Assembly (NCBI RefSeq): GCF_021440085.1
Contig: NZ_JAKCPW010000011.1
Span: 1 to 64,000 of the forward strand
Direction: 5' to 3'
Length of the DNA stretch: 64,000 bases
From: Dyadobacter sp. CY261
Lineage (GTDB): Bacteria; Bacteroidota; Bacteroidia; Cytophagales; Spirosomataceae
Under the pieces are notes generated by a model. That model was not told where the DNA came from, made no database searches, and saw nothing but the letters and a program-made list of their open reading frames with translations. Both the position numbers and the translations under genes were made by a program. Positions 18,142 through 26,074 of this stretch are shown here, in pieces; position 1 is the first letter of the stretch; every line of letters starts with the position of its first letter.

Positions 18142-18724
18142 GTGAACCCTTTCCGAAAACGATCTCGGTTTTCTCTATCGGCAGGCCGTTAGAAGTGTGA
18201 TCGATCGTTTTCTTATCGATCAGCTTACCATGCATTTGAAGCAGCGTCTTGACCGCGTCCTTGGCGTCGTGGATTTCTATCTCGGTATGAACCTCCGTTA
18301 TAGGCACATCCTCGCCATAGGTCTTTTTAGTCTGCTTCATTTTCTTAATCAGGTGCATGCTCCGCTGCGCCGGAAGGCTGGACAAATCGAGCGAGACATT
18401 TCCGAAATCATCCAATACCAAAAAAGGGGTGAAATTACCCCTAGCAAAGTCCGACATGCGGATTAGCGCCTCATTGGCAGACATTGAGAATTCCTTTACC
18501 CGGTCATCAATGGCCTTTTTTATATTAGGTTTTCTAATGTTCTCACTACCAATGACCGCCGCAGTTCGTTCTGAGTAACCAGCACGGATACACGCAGCTG
18601 TTGCATTGAAATCTATGGTGTACTCCTCGACAAAGCGCTGCTGCTTCAATGTCAGCTTTGTTCCTTCGGTCGCGGTTTTGCGCTCACGCTTTGCCTTTGT
18701 CCGGTTCTTCTTTTTTAGGGCCAT
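18116..18724 (-). CDS. Phage terminase small subunit
   Basis: The sequence TLKQQRFVEEYTIDFNATAA followed by RAGYSERTAAVIGSENIRK matches the helix-turn-helix DNA-binding part of Terminase_2 proteins, which recognise packaging sites. A second helical oligomerisation part follows. The basic N terminus (about 25 residues) is probably disordered. The ATG at 18724 (MALKKKNR) is preferred; an ATG two codons upstream is also in frame. The first 41 bases overlap the 3' end of the small membrane protein gene at 18684. Confidence 0.9.
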   Translation of the reverse strand: MALKKKNRTKAKRERKTATEGTKLTLKQQRFVEEYTIDFNATAACIRAGYSERTAAVIGSENIRKPNIKKAIDDRVKEFSMSANEALIRMSDFARGNFTPFLVLDDFGNVSLDLSSLPAQRSMHLIKKMKQTKKTYGEDVPITEVHTEIEIHDAKDAVKTLLQMHGKLIDKKTIDHTSNGLPIEKTEIVFGKGSHGEASSTE

Positions 18725-18923
18725 CAGCAATCAACTTATAACACATAACCACTGCGAAAAACGCGGCAACCACGCAATTCACCACCGGAACAAACATCGT
18801 ATACGTCAAAATCCTGACGAAAACATCTTTCATGTCTTCACTCAGGATCATCAAAAGGAGAGCTATAAAACCTGCTGATATCGTGTAGCAGATCGAAAAG
18901 GCAATAATCGTCGAGGCTTCCAT
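18684..18923 (-). CDS. Small two-helix membrane protein (holin-like candidate)
   Basis: This 79-residue protein has two predicted membrane helices (about residues 6-27 and 38-64) and a short charged C-terminal tail ending in Pro-Lys-Lys and Glu/Asp residues. That is the size and form of class II holins, though many unrelated small phage membrane proteins share it. It starts where the upstream gene stops (TAATG) and overlaps the terminase small subunit gene by 41 bases. No adjacent lysin gene is visible, so a lysis role is unproven. Confidence 0.7.
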   Translation of the reverse strand: MEASTIIAFSICYTISAGFIALLLMILSEDMKDVFVRILTYTMFVPVVNCVVAAFFAVVMCYKLIADGPKKEEPDKGKA

Positions 18924-19111
18924 TAGGCTATCTTGGTCATTTTGCGGACTGCGAAAAATTTATCGACCAGGATCACGCTGCCATCTTGCTTTGTGATAAA
19001 CATTGTGGACTCACCCTCGGTCGTCTTTTCCTCAGCCACGCAGCGCACCTCAACCATAAAACGGTCACCATCGCAGGCCTCGTTTAAAATATCAATCTGG
19101 TCTTTCGTCAT
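18923..19111 (-). CDS. Small hypothetical phage protein
   Basis: This 62-residue protein (MTKDQIDILNEACDG) has an N-terminal helix followed by probable beta strands (RFMVEVRCVAEE, SVILVDKFFAVRK). Cys14 and Cys25 are the only cysteines. No family is recognised. Its stop overlaps the next gene's start. About 80 bases upstream, 19140-19154, lies a short perfect stem (GCGGAT with ATCCGC) of unknown meaning. Confidence 0.6.
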   Translation of the reverse strand: MTKDQIDILNEACDGDRFMVEVRCVAEEKTTEGESTMFITKQDGSVILVDKFFAVRKMTKIA

Positions 19112-19190
19112 GTTGAAGAAGGAGGTAAAGCAATAAAGAGCGGATACAATCCGCCCCTATTGTCACAAAACCAAACACAAAAAAGAAAGC

Positions 19191-19634
19191 TTATCGGGCA
19201 TTCACCGCCACCGAACTGAACTTCGTGGAAGCAGTTCCGGATCCCGTAATGCCTACCCTGTAATACAGGTAGCGCCCCGGCTTTTCGGTGAAAATTATTG
19301 TCTGCGGAGTAGATGCGTTCGCCAGGTTCAGCGAATCGACAGCAGCCAGTGCAGCACCCTCCTTTACACGTACCCATGCAACCTTGTCATTCGACCCAAA
19401 TAACCGGACGACACCAGCAGTCGTCCCGGAAATTTTCGTAGCCGTCACTTGGACCGTTAGGATGTTCCCAGCATTGGCGCTTTGGAAGAGCTGATACTTG
19501 GTTGTCGCATTAACGACCGTATCAATCGTAGTAGAGTTCACCTCTGACTTGAACTTGGAGACTCCCTTCTGCTGGGCAAACGAAGACAGCGCAAGGAGCA
19601 CCATGCACAGCGAGAGAAAAATGGACTTTTTCAT
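19191..19634 (-). CDS. Secreted beta-rich protein at the prophage edge
   Basis: The 147-residue product starts with a strong Sec signal peptide, cut after MKKSIFLSLCMVLLALSSFA, leaving Gln-Gln. The mature part is predicted beta-rich, with repeated Thr/Ala/Val strands and a core TTKYQLFQSANAGNILTVQV, and RLFGSNDKVAWVRVKEGAA, similar to small jelly-roll or Ig-like secreted proteins. It is the rightmost gene of the prophage block. A secreted product is odd for a virion operon and could be a host gene beside the integration site or a lysogenic conversion gene. Confidence 0.7.
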   Translation of the reverse strand: MKKSIFLSLCMVLLALSSFAQQKGVSKFKSEVNSTTIDTVVNATTKYQLFQSANAGNILTVQVTATKISGTTAGVVRLFGSNDKVAWVRVKEGAALAAVDSLNLANASTPQTIIFTEKPGRYLYYRVGITGSGTASTKFSSVAVNAR

Positions 19635-19899
19635 CTGGTCGAAAATTTTTTAGCTTTGTTGATATTCGTGAAGTGAACACGAAGTACCCCAAGTCAAAAA
19701 AACTTTCAAATTTTTTGACAACAATTATTTACAATTTCCCCTCAGCAACCAAAAAGGCCCCGATACTGTCCACCGGATTTTTGACATGTTTCCTGACAGC
19801 TATAAATCAGCGTATTAGGGATATTTATTTGTTAAGTGTAGTTAAGAACAAAAAGCCGTCAGACAAGATCCGACGGCTTTTGTAATTTATAAGCACCCA
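19635..19899 (+). other. Intergenic region after the prophage, no gene seen
   Basis: AT-rich sequence between the secreted protein gene and the host gene fragments. It contains the hairpin at 19851-19881. No tRNA, integrase or clear att repeat is visible. The only plus-strand frame of 70 codons has an unnatural composition. Confidence 0.5.
19851..19881. terminator. Bidirectional hairpin terminator
   Basis: A perfect 10-bp stem, AAAAGCCGTC with GACGGCTTTT, has an 11-base loop and is flanked by T or A tracts on both sides. Rho-independent termination in either direction is expected. It lies between the prophage end and the truncated host fragments. Confidence 0.8.
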
Positions 19900-20055
19900 T
19901 TAATATTCTCTGTCGATATTCACTGTCAGGTAATGCGGCAAAGTTTTCATCACCACATTCAACGACACATTATTCCTGCCCTGCGCTGCTTTGTCGGACA
20001 GGTAATAGTTGTAGTTTTTGAAAAGATAATATGCGATGGCGCGGTTGAAGTCGTC
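19900..20055 (-). pseudogene. C-terminal fragment of an unidentified host protein
   Basis: A clean 51-residue frame ends in NIDREY and stop at 19900-19902, and begins directly after a TAG at 20056-20058, without a start codon or ribosome site. The composition is natural (FNRAIAYYLFKNYNYYLSD and then LNVVMKTLPHYLT). It looks like the true end of a longer protein whose beginning is missing. The family is not recognised. Confidence 0.55.
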
Positions 20056-20059
20056 CTAT

Positions 20060-20335
20060 CTACAGCTTGGAGAGGTATACCTTAGGTCTCAGAGATTGAA
20101 TTTCAGGTTCAGCGAATCCACACTGTCTTCTAGCCCGCCTACTGTGGTATGGAGTAGATAAGGTCACTGTCCAGAGCAATTTCAGATTCCGCATCATTTC
20201 CGTTACCGGCACATCGCCGGCCTCCGCCTCGATGAGGTCATGTATAACGATCACTTTCAACAATTTAGCCATATCCGTGGACTGTTCCAGATGAGGCAAT
20301 ACCGCTATGAGCGACATACGCCAGGTATGCTCGGC
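20060..20335 (-). pseudogene. Truncated HD-domain phosphohydrolase (YfbR-like) remnant
   Basis: Reading from 20335 the frame gives AEHTWRMSLIAVLPH and then LKVIVIHDLIEAEAGDVPV, the first helices of an HD_3-type domain with the metal-binding His-Asp pair. The N-terminal part is missing, because the frame begins immediately after the rpiA stop codon. After MMRN and LKLL the sequence stops looking like the family and runs into a piece of another gene. The HD core is therefore incomplete at both ends. An ATG at 20317 could start translation, but the product would lack conserved helices. Confidence 0.7.
20089..20163 (-). pseudogene. C-terminal tail of an outer-membrane-like protein (fragment)
   Basis: In a different frame from the HD remnant, 24 codons read PYLLHTTVGG then LEDSVDSLNLKFNL and stop at 20089-20091. 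An alternating ending in Lys-Phe-Asn-Leu is typical of the last strand of a porin-like protein. It has no start of its own. It overlaps the 3' part of the HD-derived frame, so it marks a junction between unrelated pieces. Confidence 0.45.
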
Positions 20336-21013
20336 CTACTTCTCAAACGTCAGTGTACCACCATCCACCCCCATGATAACGCGCGTAGCAATATTGATAA
20401 ATAACCCATGCTCTACGACGCCCACCACCCGGATCAGTTCGTCTGCCAACAAAACCGGATCCTGAATAAGCCCAAAATCACCGTCAATCAGCAAGTTTCC
20501 CTGTTCCGTAATCAATGGCTTGCCGTCTACCAGCCTGATTTTACCTGTGCCATTCAGCTTTTCCAGTTGTGCCAAAACATAGTTTTGCGCATAGGGAATC
20601 ACTTCGATTGGCACCGTGAACTTTCCGAGAAACTCAACCTTTTTGGTAGAATCCGTAATGATAATCTCAGCTTTAGACAGCGAGGCCACTACTTTCTCTT
20701 TCAACAAAAAGCTCCCGCCACCCTTAATCAGCTGCAAATCTTCCGTAAACTCATCGGCTCCATCGATCGTCATGTCAATCGAATCGACTTCTTCAATTTT
20801 CAGCAAAGGGATGTTCAGGGACTCCGCCAGCTCCCGGGTTTTTTCAGAAGTCGGCACGCCTTTGATATCCAGGCCCTGCTTCACCAACTCTCCAATTTCC
20901 GCAATCGCGATATAAGCCGAGCTGCCAGAGCCGAGGCCGATGATCTGGCCGTTGGAAAGATATTTGACCGCTTCTTTCGCAGCTAGTGTTTTTTCGTTTT
21001 TCAGGTCTTTCAT
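20336..21013 (-). CDS. rpiA: Ribose-5-phosphate isomerase A
   Basis: The 225-residue protein from the ATG at 21013 (MKDLKNEKTLAAKEAV) interconverts ribose 5-phosphate and ribulose 5-phosphate in the non-oxidative pentose phosphate pathway. Family motifs are present in order: GLGSGSSAY near residue 25 (phosphate-binding), TIDGADE near 80 (catalytic Asp), KGGGSFLLKEK near 95 (catalytic Glu/Lys region), and the C-terminal GVVEHGLFI and VIMGVDGGTL. Length matches the usual 219-230 residues. An upstream ATG at 21052 would add 13 unrelated residues. The stop is followed at once by the truncated HD-domain remnant. Confidence 0.95.
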   Translation of the reverse strand: MKDLKNEKTLAAKEAVKYLSNGQIIGLGSGSSAYIAIAEIGELVKQGLDIKGVPTSEKTRELAESLNIPLLKIEEVDSIDMTIDGADEFTEDLQLIKGGGSFLLKEKVVASLSKAEIIITDSTKKVEFLGKFTVPIEVIPYAQNYVLAQLEKLNGTGKIRLVDGKPLITEQGNLLIDGDFGLIQDPVLLADELIRVVGVVEHGLFINIATRVIMGVDGGTLTFEK

Positions 21014-21070
21014 GCAATGCAAATTCTGATGTGTCTTTTTGCTCCGTCTCAATCCTTCATCTTACTTATA

Positions 21071-21235
21071 TTATGAATCAAATAAAAGCAATTTTGCTAA
21101 AACAACGTTGCTAAACAGCAATCCGGCAAAATCGCCCGTATCCAGGTGTGGTAAGGAAGCTACTTTCAGGTCACAGGTTATCGATAAAGCAATAAAGCGA
21201 CCATTCCTATCCGGAACGGCCGCCTCGAAGTTCAT
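21071..21235 (-). CDS. Possible small protein between the sorting-domain gene and rpiA
   Basis: An ATG-started 54-codon frame (MNFEAAVPDRNGRF) ends at 21071-21073. Its last 20 residues are hydrophobic (GLLFSNVVLAKLLLF), and it lies on the same strand as its neighbours. No family is recognised and coding status is uncertain; it may be chance. Confidence 0.2.
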   Translation of the reverse strand: MNFEAAVPDRNGRFIALSITCDLKVASLPHLDTGDFAGLLFSNVVLAKLLLFDS

Positions 21236-21247
21236 AACAGTTAAATT

Positions 21248-21853
21248 TTACAACTTAACAATCTTCCTGACTTTTCTTTGCGACGGTGTGCTTAAAACAC
21301 AACTGTATGTTCCTGAGGTCAGGTGCTGTCCTTCCAGACTGACCTTATGAAGTCCTCGGGCCTGATAGCTATCTTGAAAAACCCTGGATATCAGAATACC
21401 ACTGTCATCGTACACCAACAGGCTGACCTTGGAATCCTCTGGCAGCCAGTATTGAACCTCTGTGCTTTTGATAAACGGGTTGGGATAATTATTGATCGAT
21501 AACTTGTTCTGATCAAACTCGACTTCCATTTTCACCGGGCCGGCTTCTTCGAGCACAATGTCCCGCTGGTCCGAATTTACTTCTTCGATCTTGCCATGAA
21601 ACTGCGCACCGTTGGTAACGGAAAAACCCGGTTCCAGAATAATGGCCTGTCCAGCCACAGCGACCAGACTTCCCGATTGCATTTGTACGTTCACATTCAT
21701 GATCTTGCGGGCCTTTACCAGCTGTGAACGGGACGACAATTTCGTGAGTACTACCTTGTCCGGTATATATTCAAATTCCGTAAGCTTACCCTGAGCATGG
21801 CACAAACAGCCTGCCAACAAAAAAAGTGATAAGAACGTCAGAGACTTTTTCAT
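21248..21853 (-). CDS. Secreted protein with T9SS C-terminal sorting domain
   Basis: A signal peptide (MKKSLTFLSLFLLAGCLCHA) is followed by a repeat-like beta segment around residues 60-105, with LVAVAGQAIILEPGFSVTNGA and FHGKI, typical of the 'coathanger' beta stack seen in Bacteroidota surface proteins. Residues about 125-201 form a type A T9SS sorting domain: ISINNYPNPF-like start, VYDDSGILI in the middle, and a GTYSCVLSTPS and KIVKL end. Such proteins cross the outer membrane by T9SS and are fixed to the surface. It is the last gene of the head-repeat cluster. Its twin at 27391 has the same layout. The ATG at 21853 is preferred over 21865. Confidence 0.85.
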   Translation of the reverse strand: MKKSLTFLSLFLLAGCLCHAQGKLTEFEYIPDKVVLTKLSSRSQLVKARKIMNVNVQMQSGSLVAVAGQAIILEPGFSVTNGAQFHGKIEEVNSDQRDIVLEEAGPVKMEVEFDQNKLSINNYPNPFIKSTEVQYWLPEDSKVSLLVYDDSGILISRVFQDSYQARGLHKVSLEGQHLTSGTYSCVLSTPSQRKVRKIVKL

Positions 21854-21894
21854 AGTGATGGTCATGTGGTCATTTACCTGAATTCTCCTGGCAA

Positions 21895-23124
21895 CTAATT
21901 ACTACGTCTCTTTAATTCTTCCATACGCACAGATATCTGGTCGATTTTCTTGTCCAGCTCCGTCAACAGGTCTTCGTTACTTTCAAGCTTTTTGTTTTGT
22001 TCAATCATGTAGAGTGTAAGTTCCTCTATTTTCTCCTGCTGTAAGCGGCTCATTTCGCCCACATTGATACCCCATTTTTCAACTTCTTTTGCCGCCGGGA
22101 TGTTGGGTAAATGGCCATTGGTTTTGATAAATGCTTCTACTTCGTTGAGGCTTTTTAATTTGTAATCATTTGCGAAGACATAATCGGCCCAGGCACCGGC
22201 ACCTGTAATGACCAGCTCTCTTGTTACCAAACCACCATCGACAAACATCTTATAAGCACTCACATCTGTGGACGTGGTACCAACCATCACGGAATTGGGT
22301 AAAGCCATTATTCCTACACCCACCCGGGTGTTGAACACCAGCTTGCCAACATAGCTTGGACTTGCAGTAGGGAATTCACCGTAGATCAACGGTGTGGCCG
22401 TGTTGCTGTTGGCAATATAGAGTTTGTTGCTTCCCGTTTCATTGTACCCCGCCTGATTTCCGAGAAACACGTTGTAGGAGCCGCTCGTTGTTGCTGGGCC
22501 AGGTCCTGAACCGGCGCCAAAGCCAATTGCCACGTTATAAGAGCCGCCTGCATTGTAATAACCGGCCGCGCGCCCCACGTAGGTATTGCCGTTCGCGTTA
22601 GTCAAAGCACCCGCCGAAATGCCGACGAAAACGTTGGACTGCCCCGTTACATTTCCCGCTCCCGCAGAGTTCCCTACAAACGTATTGAATTGCCCGGTGG
22701 TAGTCGCAGCTCCAGCGCTCTGGCCTAGCATGGTGTTTCCATAACCTGACGTATTCGCTGCCCCGGCAGAGCTTCCTGCGAAAAGATTGCTGTAACCGGA
22801 CGTGTTAGCTTTACCGGAATTCTGACCAAAGAAAGTGTTCCACTTACCCGTCATTGTTACGTTGCCGGCATTAGGCCCTACAAAAGTATTCAAATCTCCG
22901 GCTGCGGTTTTTCTAATGCCCAGAAACTTGTAATTGGCGATAGACACATATCCGGAATCGCTCTCGATAGAAATTTTCTGCTTTACGATTACATTGTCTG
23001 AAGTAAGTTTCAGAGCCAGCCCCGTCGGGGTCGTTACCTCGTTTTGTGCATAAAGCTGTGACGAAAGCGCCACGAGAGAAAATATAGCCGAGAGTCTCAA
23101 GTCTTGTAAATTAATGTTTTTCAT
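21895..23124 (-). CDS. YadA-head-like repeat protein, paralogue 1
   Basis: The 409-residue protein has a signal peptide ending near SSQLYA, a conserved N-terminal module (TPTGLALKLTSDN then YVSIANYKFLGIRKTAAGDLN), and about nine 15-residue repeats of the form N-x-F-V-G-x-x-A-G (residues 80-225), a left-handed parallel helix seen in trimeric adhesin heads. A middle region (LYIANSN, YGEFPTASPSYVGKL) follows. The C-terminal module has WADYVFANDYKLKSL and then GHLPNIPAAKEVEKWG, and ends in a Glu/Lys-rich coiled coil. Trimerisation is an inference. It has no sorting domain or anchor of its own. Three close paralogues follow upstream at 23139, 24856 and 26075. Confidence 0.8.
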   Translation of the reverse strand: MKNINLQDLRLSAIFSLVALSSQLYAQNEVTTPTGLALKLTSDNVIVKQKISIESDSGYVSIANYKFLGIRKTAAGDLNTFVGPNAGNVTMTGKWNTFFGQNSGKANTSGYSNLFAGSSAGAANTSGYGNTMLGQSAGAATTTGQFNTFVGNSAGAGNVTGQSNVFVGISAGALTNANGNTYVGRAAGYYNAGGSYNVAIGFGAGSGPGPATTSGSYNVFLGNQAGYNETGSNKLYIANSNTATPLIYGEFPTASPSYVGKLVFNTRVGVGIMALPNSVMVGTTSTDVSAYKMFVDGGLVTRELVITGAGAWADYVFANDYKLKSLNEVEAFIKTNGHLPNIPAAKEVEKWGINVGEMSRLQQEKIEELTLYMIEQNKKLESNEDLLTELDKKIDQISVRMEELKRRSN

Positions 23125-23138
23125 GCTAATCAGTATTT

Positions 23139-24338
23139 TTAAAACCGGTCCATTTCTTTCAATAGCTTTATTACCTGCGCTTTTTTGGCTTCTATTCTGC
23201 CTTTCTGCCCATCCATCCTCTTGTTCTGAGCAATGACGTAAAGCGTCAATTCTTCGATCTTCTCTTGTTGCAGACGCGTCATCTTACCAACATCGATCCC
23301 CCATGCATCCACTTGCCCTGCCGATGGCACCTTGGGCAGGTGCCCGTTTACTCTGATAAAAGCTTCGACCTCATTCAGGCTTTTCAGCGGGTATCCTTCC
23401 TCAAAAACATAATCCGCCCAAGCCCCGGCACCCGTCAGTATATGATTCCGTGCAACCATCCCACCGTTTACAAACATTTTAAAAGCCGAGACATTCGTGG
23501 ATACAGTCCCGACCATTACCGTAGTTGGGAAAGTAGTAACCCCTACCCCGGCGCGTGTATTGAAAATCAGCTTACCGACATAGCTCGGCGATGCGGTGGG
23601 AAACTCGCCATAAATGATCGGTGTCGTCGTATTACTGTTGGCGATGTAAAGTTTGTTATCGCCGGTCTCGTAATAGCCCGCCCTGTTACCGATCAGGATA
23701 TTGCCTGCGCCGTTGGTATTCGTTGCTCCTGTTCCCGATCCAGCACCAAAGCCGATCGATACGTTTTTGGAACCGCCTGCCGTGAAGTAATTGGCGGCCC
23801 GGCCTATGAATACATTCGCTGATGAGTTGTTTTCGTAACCGGTGCTCAGACCGAGAAAGACATTGGATTGGCCGCTGATCGTCGAATGGCCCGCACCCGA
23901 CCCGACCACCGTGTTGAAGTATCCACCTGCAAGAAGTGCTCCCGCGTCCTCGCCCGCCAGCACATTTTGATATCCCGTAGTAATTAAGGCGCCTGCATTT
24001 CTTCCCATAGCCAGGTTTCCATAGCCGGAAGTAACCACCGCTCCGGAATTCTCTCCCATGAAAGCATTAGAGCGGCCCGTCATCGTGAAATTACCGCTTT
24101 TAGGCCCTGCAAATGTACTCAGCTCGCCCGTAGCTGCCTTTTTGATCCCTATCAAACGATACCCACCAATCGAGACGTAACCCGAATCGCTGTTAAGTGT
24201 GACCTTTTGCTTGATGCTCACATTGTCCGCGTCGAGGCGGAGCGCCTGGCCTGCTGGGGTAATCAGCTCGTTTTGGGCTTGGGCGGCTATTGCACAAACT
24301 GTAAAAAACACAAGAAAAGCCTGTCTCATTATTGTCAT
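23139..24338 (-). CDS. YadA-head-like repeat protein, paralogue 2
   Basis: The layout equals paralogue 1: signal peptide, N-terminal module (GYVSIGGYRLIGIKKAATGEL), eight to nine head repeats (for example NVFLGLSTGYENNS), a middle module with LYIANSNTTTPIIYGEFP, and the C-terminal module (GHLPKVPSAGQVDAWG) plus coiled coil. It is closest to paralogue 1, sharing the middle FPTASPSYVGKL segment. The ATG at 24338 (MTIMRQAFLVFF) gives a normal signal peptide; 24329 is an alternative, and a longer start at 24395 would hide it. The gap to paralogue 1 is 14 bases, so the two are co-transcribed. Confidence 0.8.
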   Translation of the reverse strand: MTIMRQAFLVFFTVCAIAAQAQNELITPAGQALRLDADNVSIKQKVTLNSDSGYVSIGGYRLIGIKKAATGELSTFAGPKSGNFTMTGRSNAFMGENSGAVVTSGYGNLAMGRNAGALITTGYQNVLAGEDAGALLAGGYFNTVVGSGAGHSTISGQSNVFLGLSTGYENNSSANVFIGRAANYFTAGGSKNVSIGFGAGSGTGATNTNGAGNILIGNRAGYYETGDNKLYIANSNTTTPIIYGEFPTASPSYVGKLIFNTRAGVGVTTFPTTVMVGTVSTNVSAFKMFVNGGMVARNHILTGAGAWADYVFEEGYPLKSLNEVEAFIRVNGHLPKVPSAGQVDAWGIDVGKMTRLQQEKIEELTLYVIAQNKRMDGQKGRIEAKKAQVIKLLKEMDRF

Positions 24339-24414
24339 AAATTGCTCATGTCTATTTTGCAATACATTTTTACTAAGGGTTGAGAAAATACACAACCGCT
24401 TTACAAAGTTGCTT

Positions 24415-24828
24415 CTAGTTGGGGCATACCGCGGTCAGGTCCATGGTAATATTAAAATTATTAGTGTTTATAATCCCCCCTGTGAACCGGATATTCGAAA
24501 CTGTTGTGTTCACATCCAGCGTCGGATACGGCTTTCCGGTTACTGTTGGTATCTGCACAGTGTGAGAGGGAAGGGGCACGACACCAAGCGACCAGTTGCC
24601 CGCGTTGTTCCAGCTCGCGCTCACATTGCCAGTCCAGATATTTAGGCAAGCCGAGCTAATTCCGCCAACTCTCTTGATCCGGTTCCCCGCACCATCATAA
24701 GTATACGTCACAGCGGAATCATTCACCTGGGCGGTTCTTGCTTTTGTATCTGTGCTTTGGTCGGCCTTTTCCTGCGCATGTAAATTTTGAGCTACAAAAA
24801 GCAGTATGAAGAATAAGAATTTTCTCAT
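24415..24828 (-). CDS. Small secreted protein with RHS-like and NWxxG-type motifs
   Basis: A signal peptide (MRKFLFFILLFVAQNLHA) precedes a short disordered stretch and YTYDGAGNRIKRVGG, which matches the start of RHS/YD repeats. Next comes WTGNVSASWNNAGNWSLGV, the opening of a beta-helical module common in large Bacteroidota surface proteins. The product ends after 137 residues, without the long body or sorting tail such proteins usually have. It may be a truncated gene or a genuine small secreted protein. It sits between paralogues 2 and 3. Confidence 0.65.
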   Translation of the reverse strand: MRKFLFFILLFVAQNLHAQEKADQSTDTKARTAQVNDSAVTYTYDGAGNRIKRVGGISSACLNIWTGNVSASWNNAGNWSLGVVPLPSHTVQIPTVTGKPYPTLDVNTTVSNIRFTGGIINTNNFNITMDLTAVCPN

Positions 24829-24855
24829 TGTAATGGTTACGAAATAAATTTCAAA

Positions 24856-26061
24856 TTATCTTTCTAAGCGGCCTGCACTGGATAGTTTCCCTTCGATTTG
24901 CTTCAATTTCTCCTCCTGTAACCTGATCAGCTCTTCATTCTTGCGGATCAGTTTGTCATGTTGAATCGTATACAACGTGAGCTCTTCGATTTTCTCCTGT
25001 TGCCTGCGGGCCATGTCACCGAGGTCGAGGCCTTTGGTTTCCACTTCCCTGGCAGAGGGGATATTCGGCAAATGGCCGTTCGTTTTAATAAAATCTTCTA
25101 CTTCTTCGAGGGGTTTCAGTTGATACGACTTCTCAAAAACATAGTCGGCCCAGGAGTTGCTCACGACAACCTGCTTCGCCAGCGCACCGCCATTCACAAA
25201 CAATTGGTAACCCGAAACATTTATCGAACCCGCAGTGGTAGGGAATGTCGTAACACCTATTCCCACCTGGCCGTTGATAACTAATTTACCACCTGTCGTT
25301 GTAGACAATGGGAATTCCCCAGTCACAAGTGGCAAGTTCACATTGGAGTTGGCAATAATCAGCTTATCGTTCGCCGTGGTTTCATTCTGTCCCGCTCGGC
25401 TGCCAATAAATACGTTTCCGGATCCGGAGTTAGCATTTCCGGCAGACGTCCCTACCATTGTGTTATTACTGCCAGTTGAACTGGTATATCCCGCTCCACG
25501 ACCAATATAGACATTGGAGCCTCCTGTGGTGTTGCTGTAACCTCCATCCAGGCCCACAATAACATTAGATGTTCCGCTCGTATTGCTCAGGCCCGCTGTG
25601 TTCCCGATCAGCACATTGTAGTTCCCACCCACATTGTTGAACCCACTTTTATAGCCAATGAACGTATTGGCTATCCCTGTTGTAGTAGCACTACCGCTGT
25701 ATGTTCCAAGGAATGTATTGTTAGCACCCGTTGTAAGGGCGAGCCCGGCATTTTCCCCCAGAAGCGTGTTCCACCTTCCTGTCATGGTTAAATTACCTGC
25801 ATTGGGCCCCACAACGGTATTCAAATCACCCGCAGCCGTCTTTTTTACATTAAGTAATCGATAGTTGGAAAAGAATACCTGATTACTGACCTTAAGATTC
25901 CCGCTTACGACCGTCGAATCGGCAACGACTTTCAGGCTCTGCCCTACCGGTGCCGATATCTGGTTCTGAGCTATTGCACCATGTACACATAACATCAGTG
26001 CCGCTGCACAATACGTTTTCATTTTTCCAATGGTAATTGGAAGAGTATCATTTTTTTTCAT
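24856..26061 (-). CDS. YadA-head-like repeat protein, paralogue 3
   Basis: The same layout as the other paralogues: N-terminal module ending RLLNVKKTAAGDLNTVVG, about nine head repeats (NTFLGTYSGSATTTG and similar), a middle part with KLIIANSNVNLPLVTGEFP, a C-terminal module (SWADYVFEKSYQLKPL, GHLPNIPSAREVETKG) and a coiled coil. Two starts are possible: 26061 (MKKNDTLPITIGK) or 26022, which gives a textbook signal peptide MKTYCAAALMLCVHGAIA. The farther upstream ATG at 26097 would overlap the next paralogue. It is closest to paralogue 4 by its middle module. Confidence 0.78.
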   Translation of the reverse strand: MKKNDTLPITIGKMKTYCAAALMLCVHGAIAQNQISAPVGQSLKVVADSTVVSGNLKVSNQVFFSNYRLLNVKKTAAGDLNTVVGPNAGNLTMTGRWNTLLGENAGLALTTGANNTFLGTYSGSATTTGIANTFIGYKSGFNNVGGNYNVLIGNTAGLSNTSGTSNVIVGLDGGYSNTTGGSNVYIGRGAGYTSSTGSNNTMVGTSAGNANSGSGNVFIGSRAGQNETTANDKLIIANSNVNLPLVTGEFPLSTTTGGKLVINGQVGIGVTTFPTTAGSINVSGYQLFVNGGALAKQVVVSNSWADYVFEKSYQLKPLEEVEDFIKTNGHLPNIPSAREVETKGLDLGDMARRQQEKIEELTLYTIQHDKLIRKNEELIRLQEEKLKQIEGKLSSAGRLER

Positions 26062-26074
26062 TGATCGAAGCGTT

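Larger units (their letters stand above)
1..19634 (-). mobile_element. Partial prophage, siphovirus-type structural module
   Basis: A continuous minus-strand block follows the canonical order of HK97-like tailed phages: terminase small and large, portal, head morphogenesis, protease, capsid, connectors, tail tube, chaperones, tape measure, tail tip. Genes overlap or abut by a few bases, as in a late operon. There is no sheath gene, so a non-contractile tail is inferred. The tape measure of 727 residues predicts a tail near 110 nm using the usual 0.15 nm per residue rule. Integrase, repressor, replication, holin and lysin genes are not recognisable inside the window. The right edge is placed after the last phage-like gene; no att repeat could be identified, and the left end lies outside. 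Confidence 0.9.

Noticed and set aside
19108-19377. Minus-strand frame of 89 codons beginning MGTCKGGCC
   Set aside because: It overlaps the signal-peptide protein gene in another frame and has an artificial Cys/Gly composition.
19635-20335. tRNA or att site at the prophage edge
   Set aside because: No cloverleaf-like sequence or direct repeat pair was recognisable, and the left end of the phage is not in the window.
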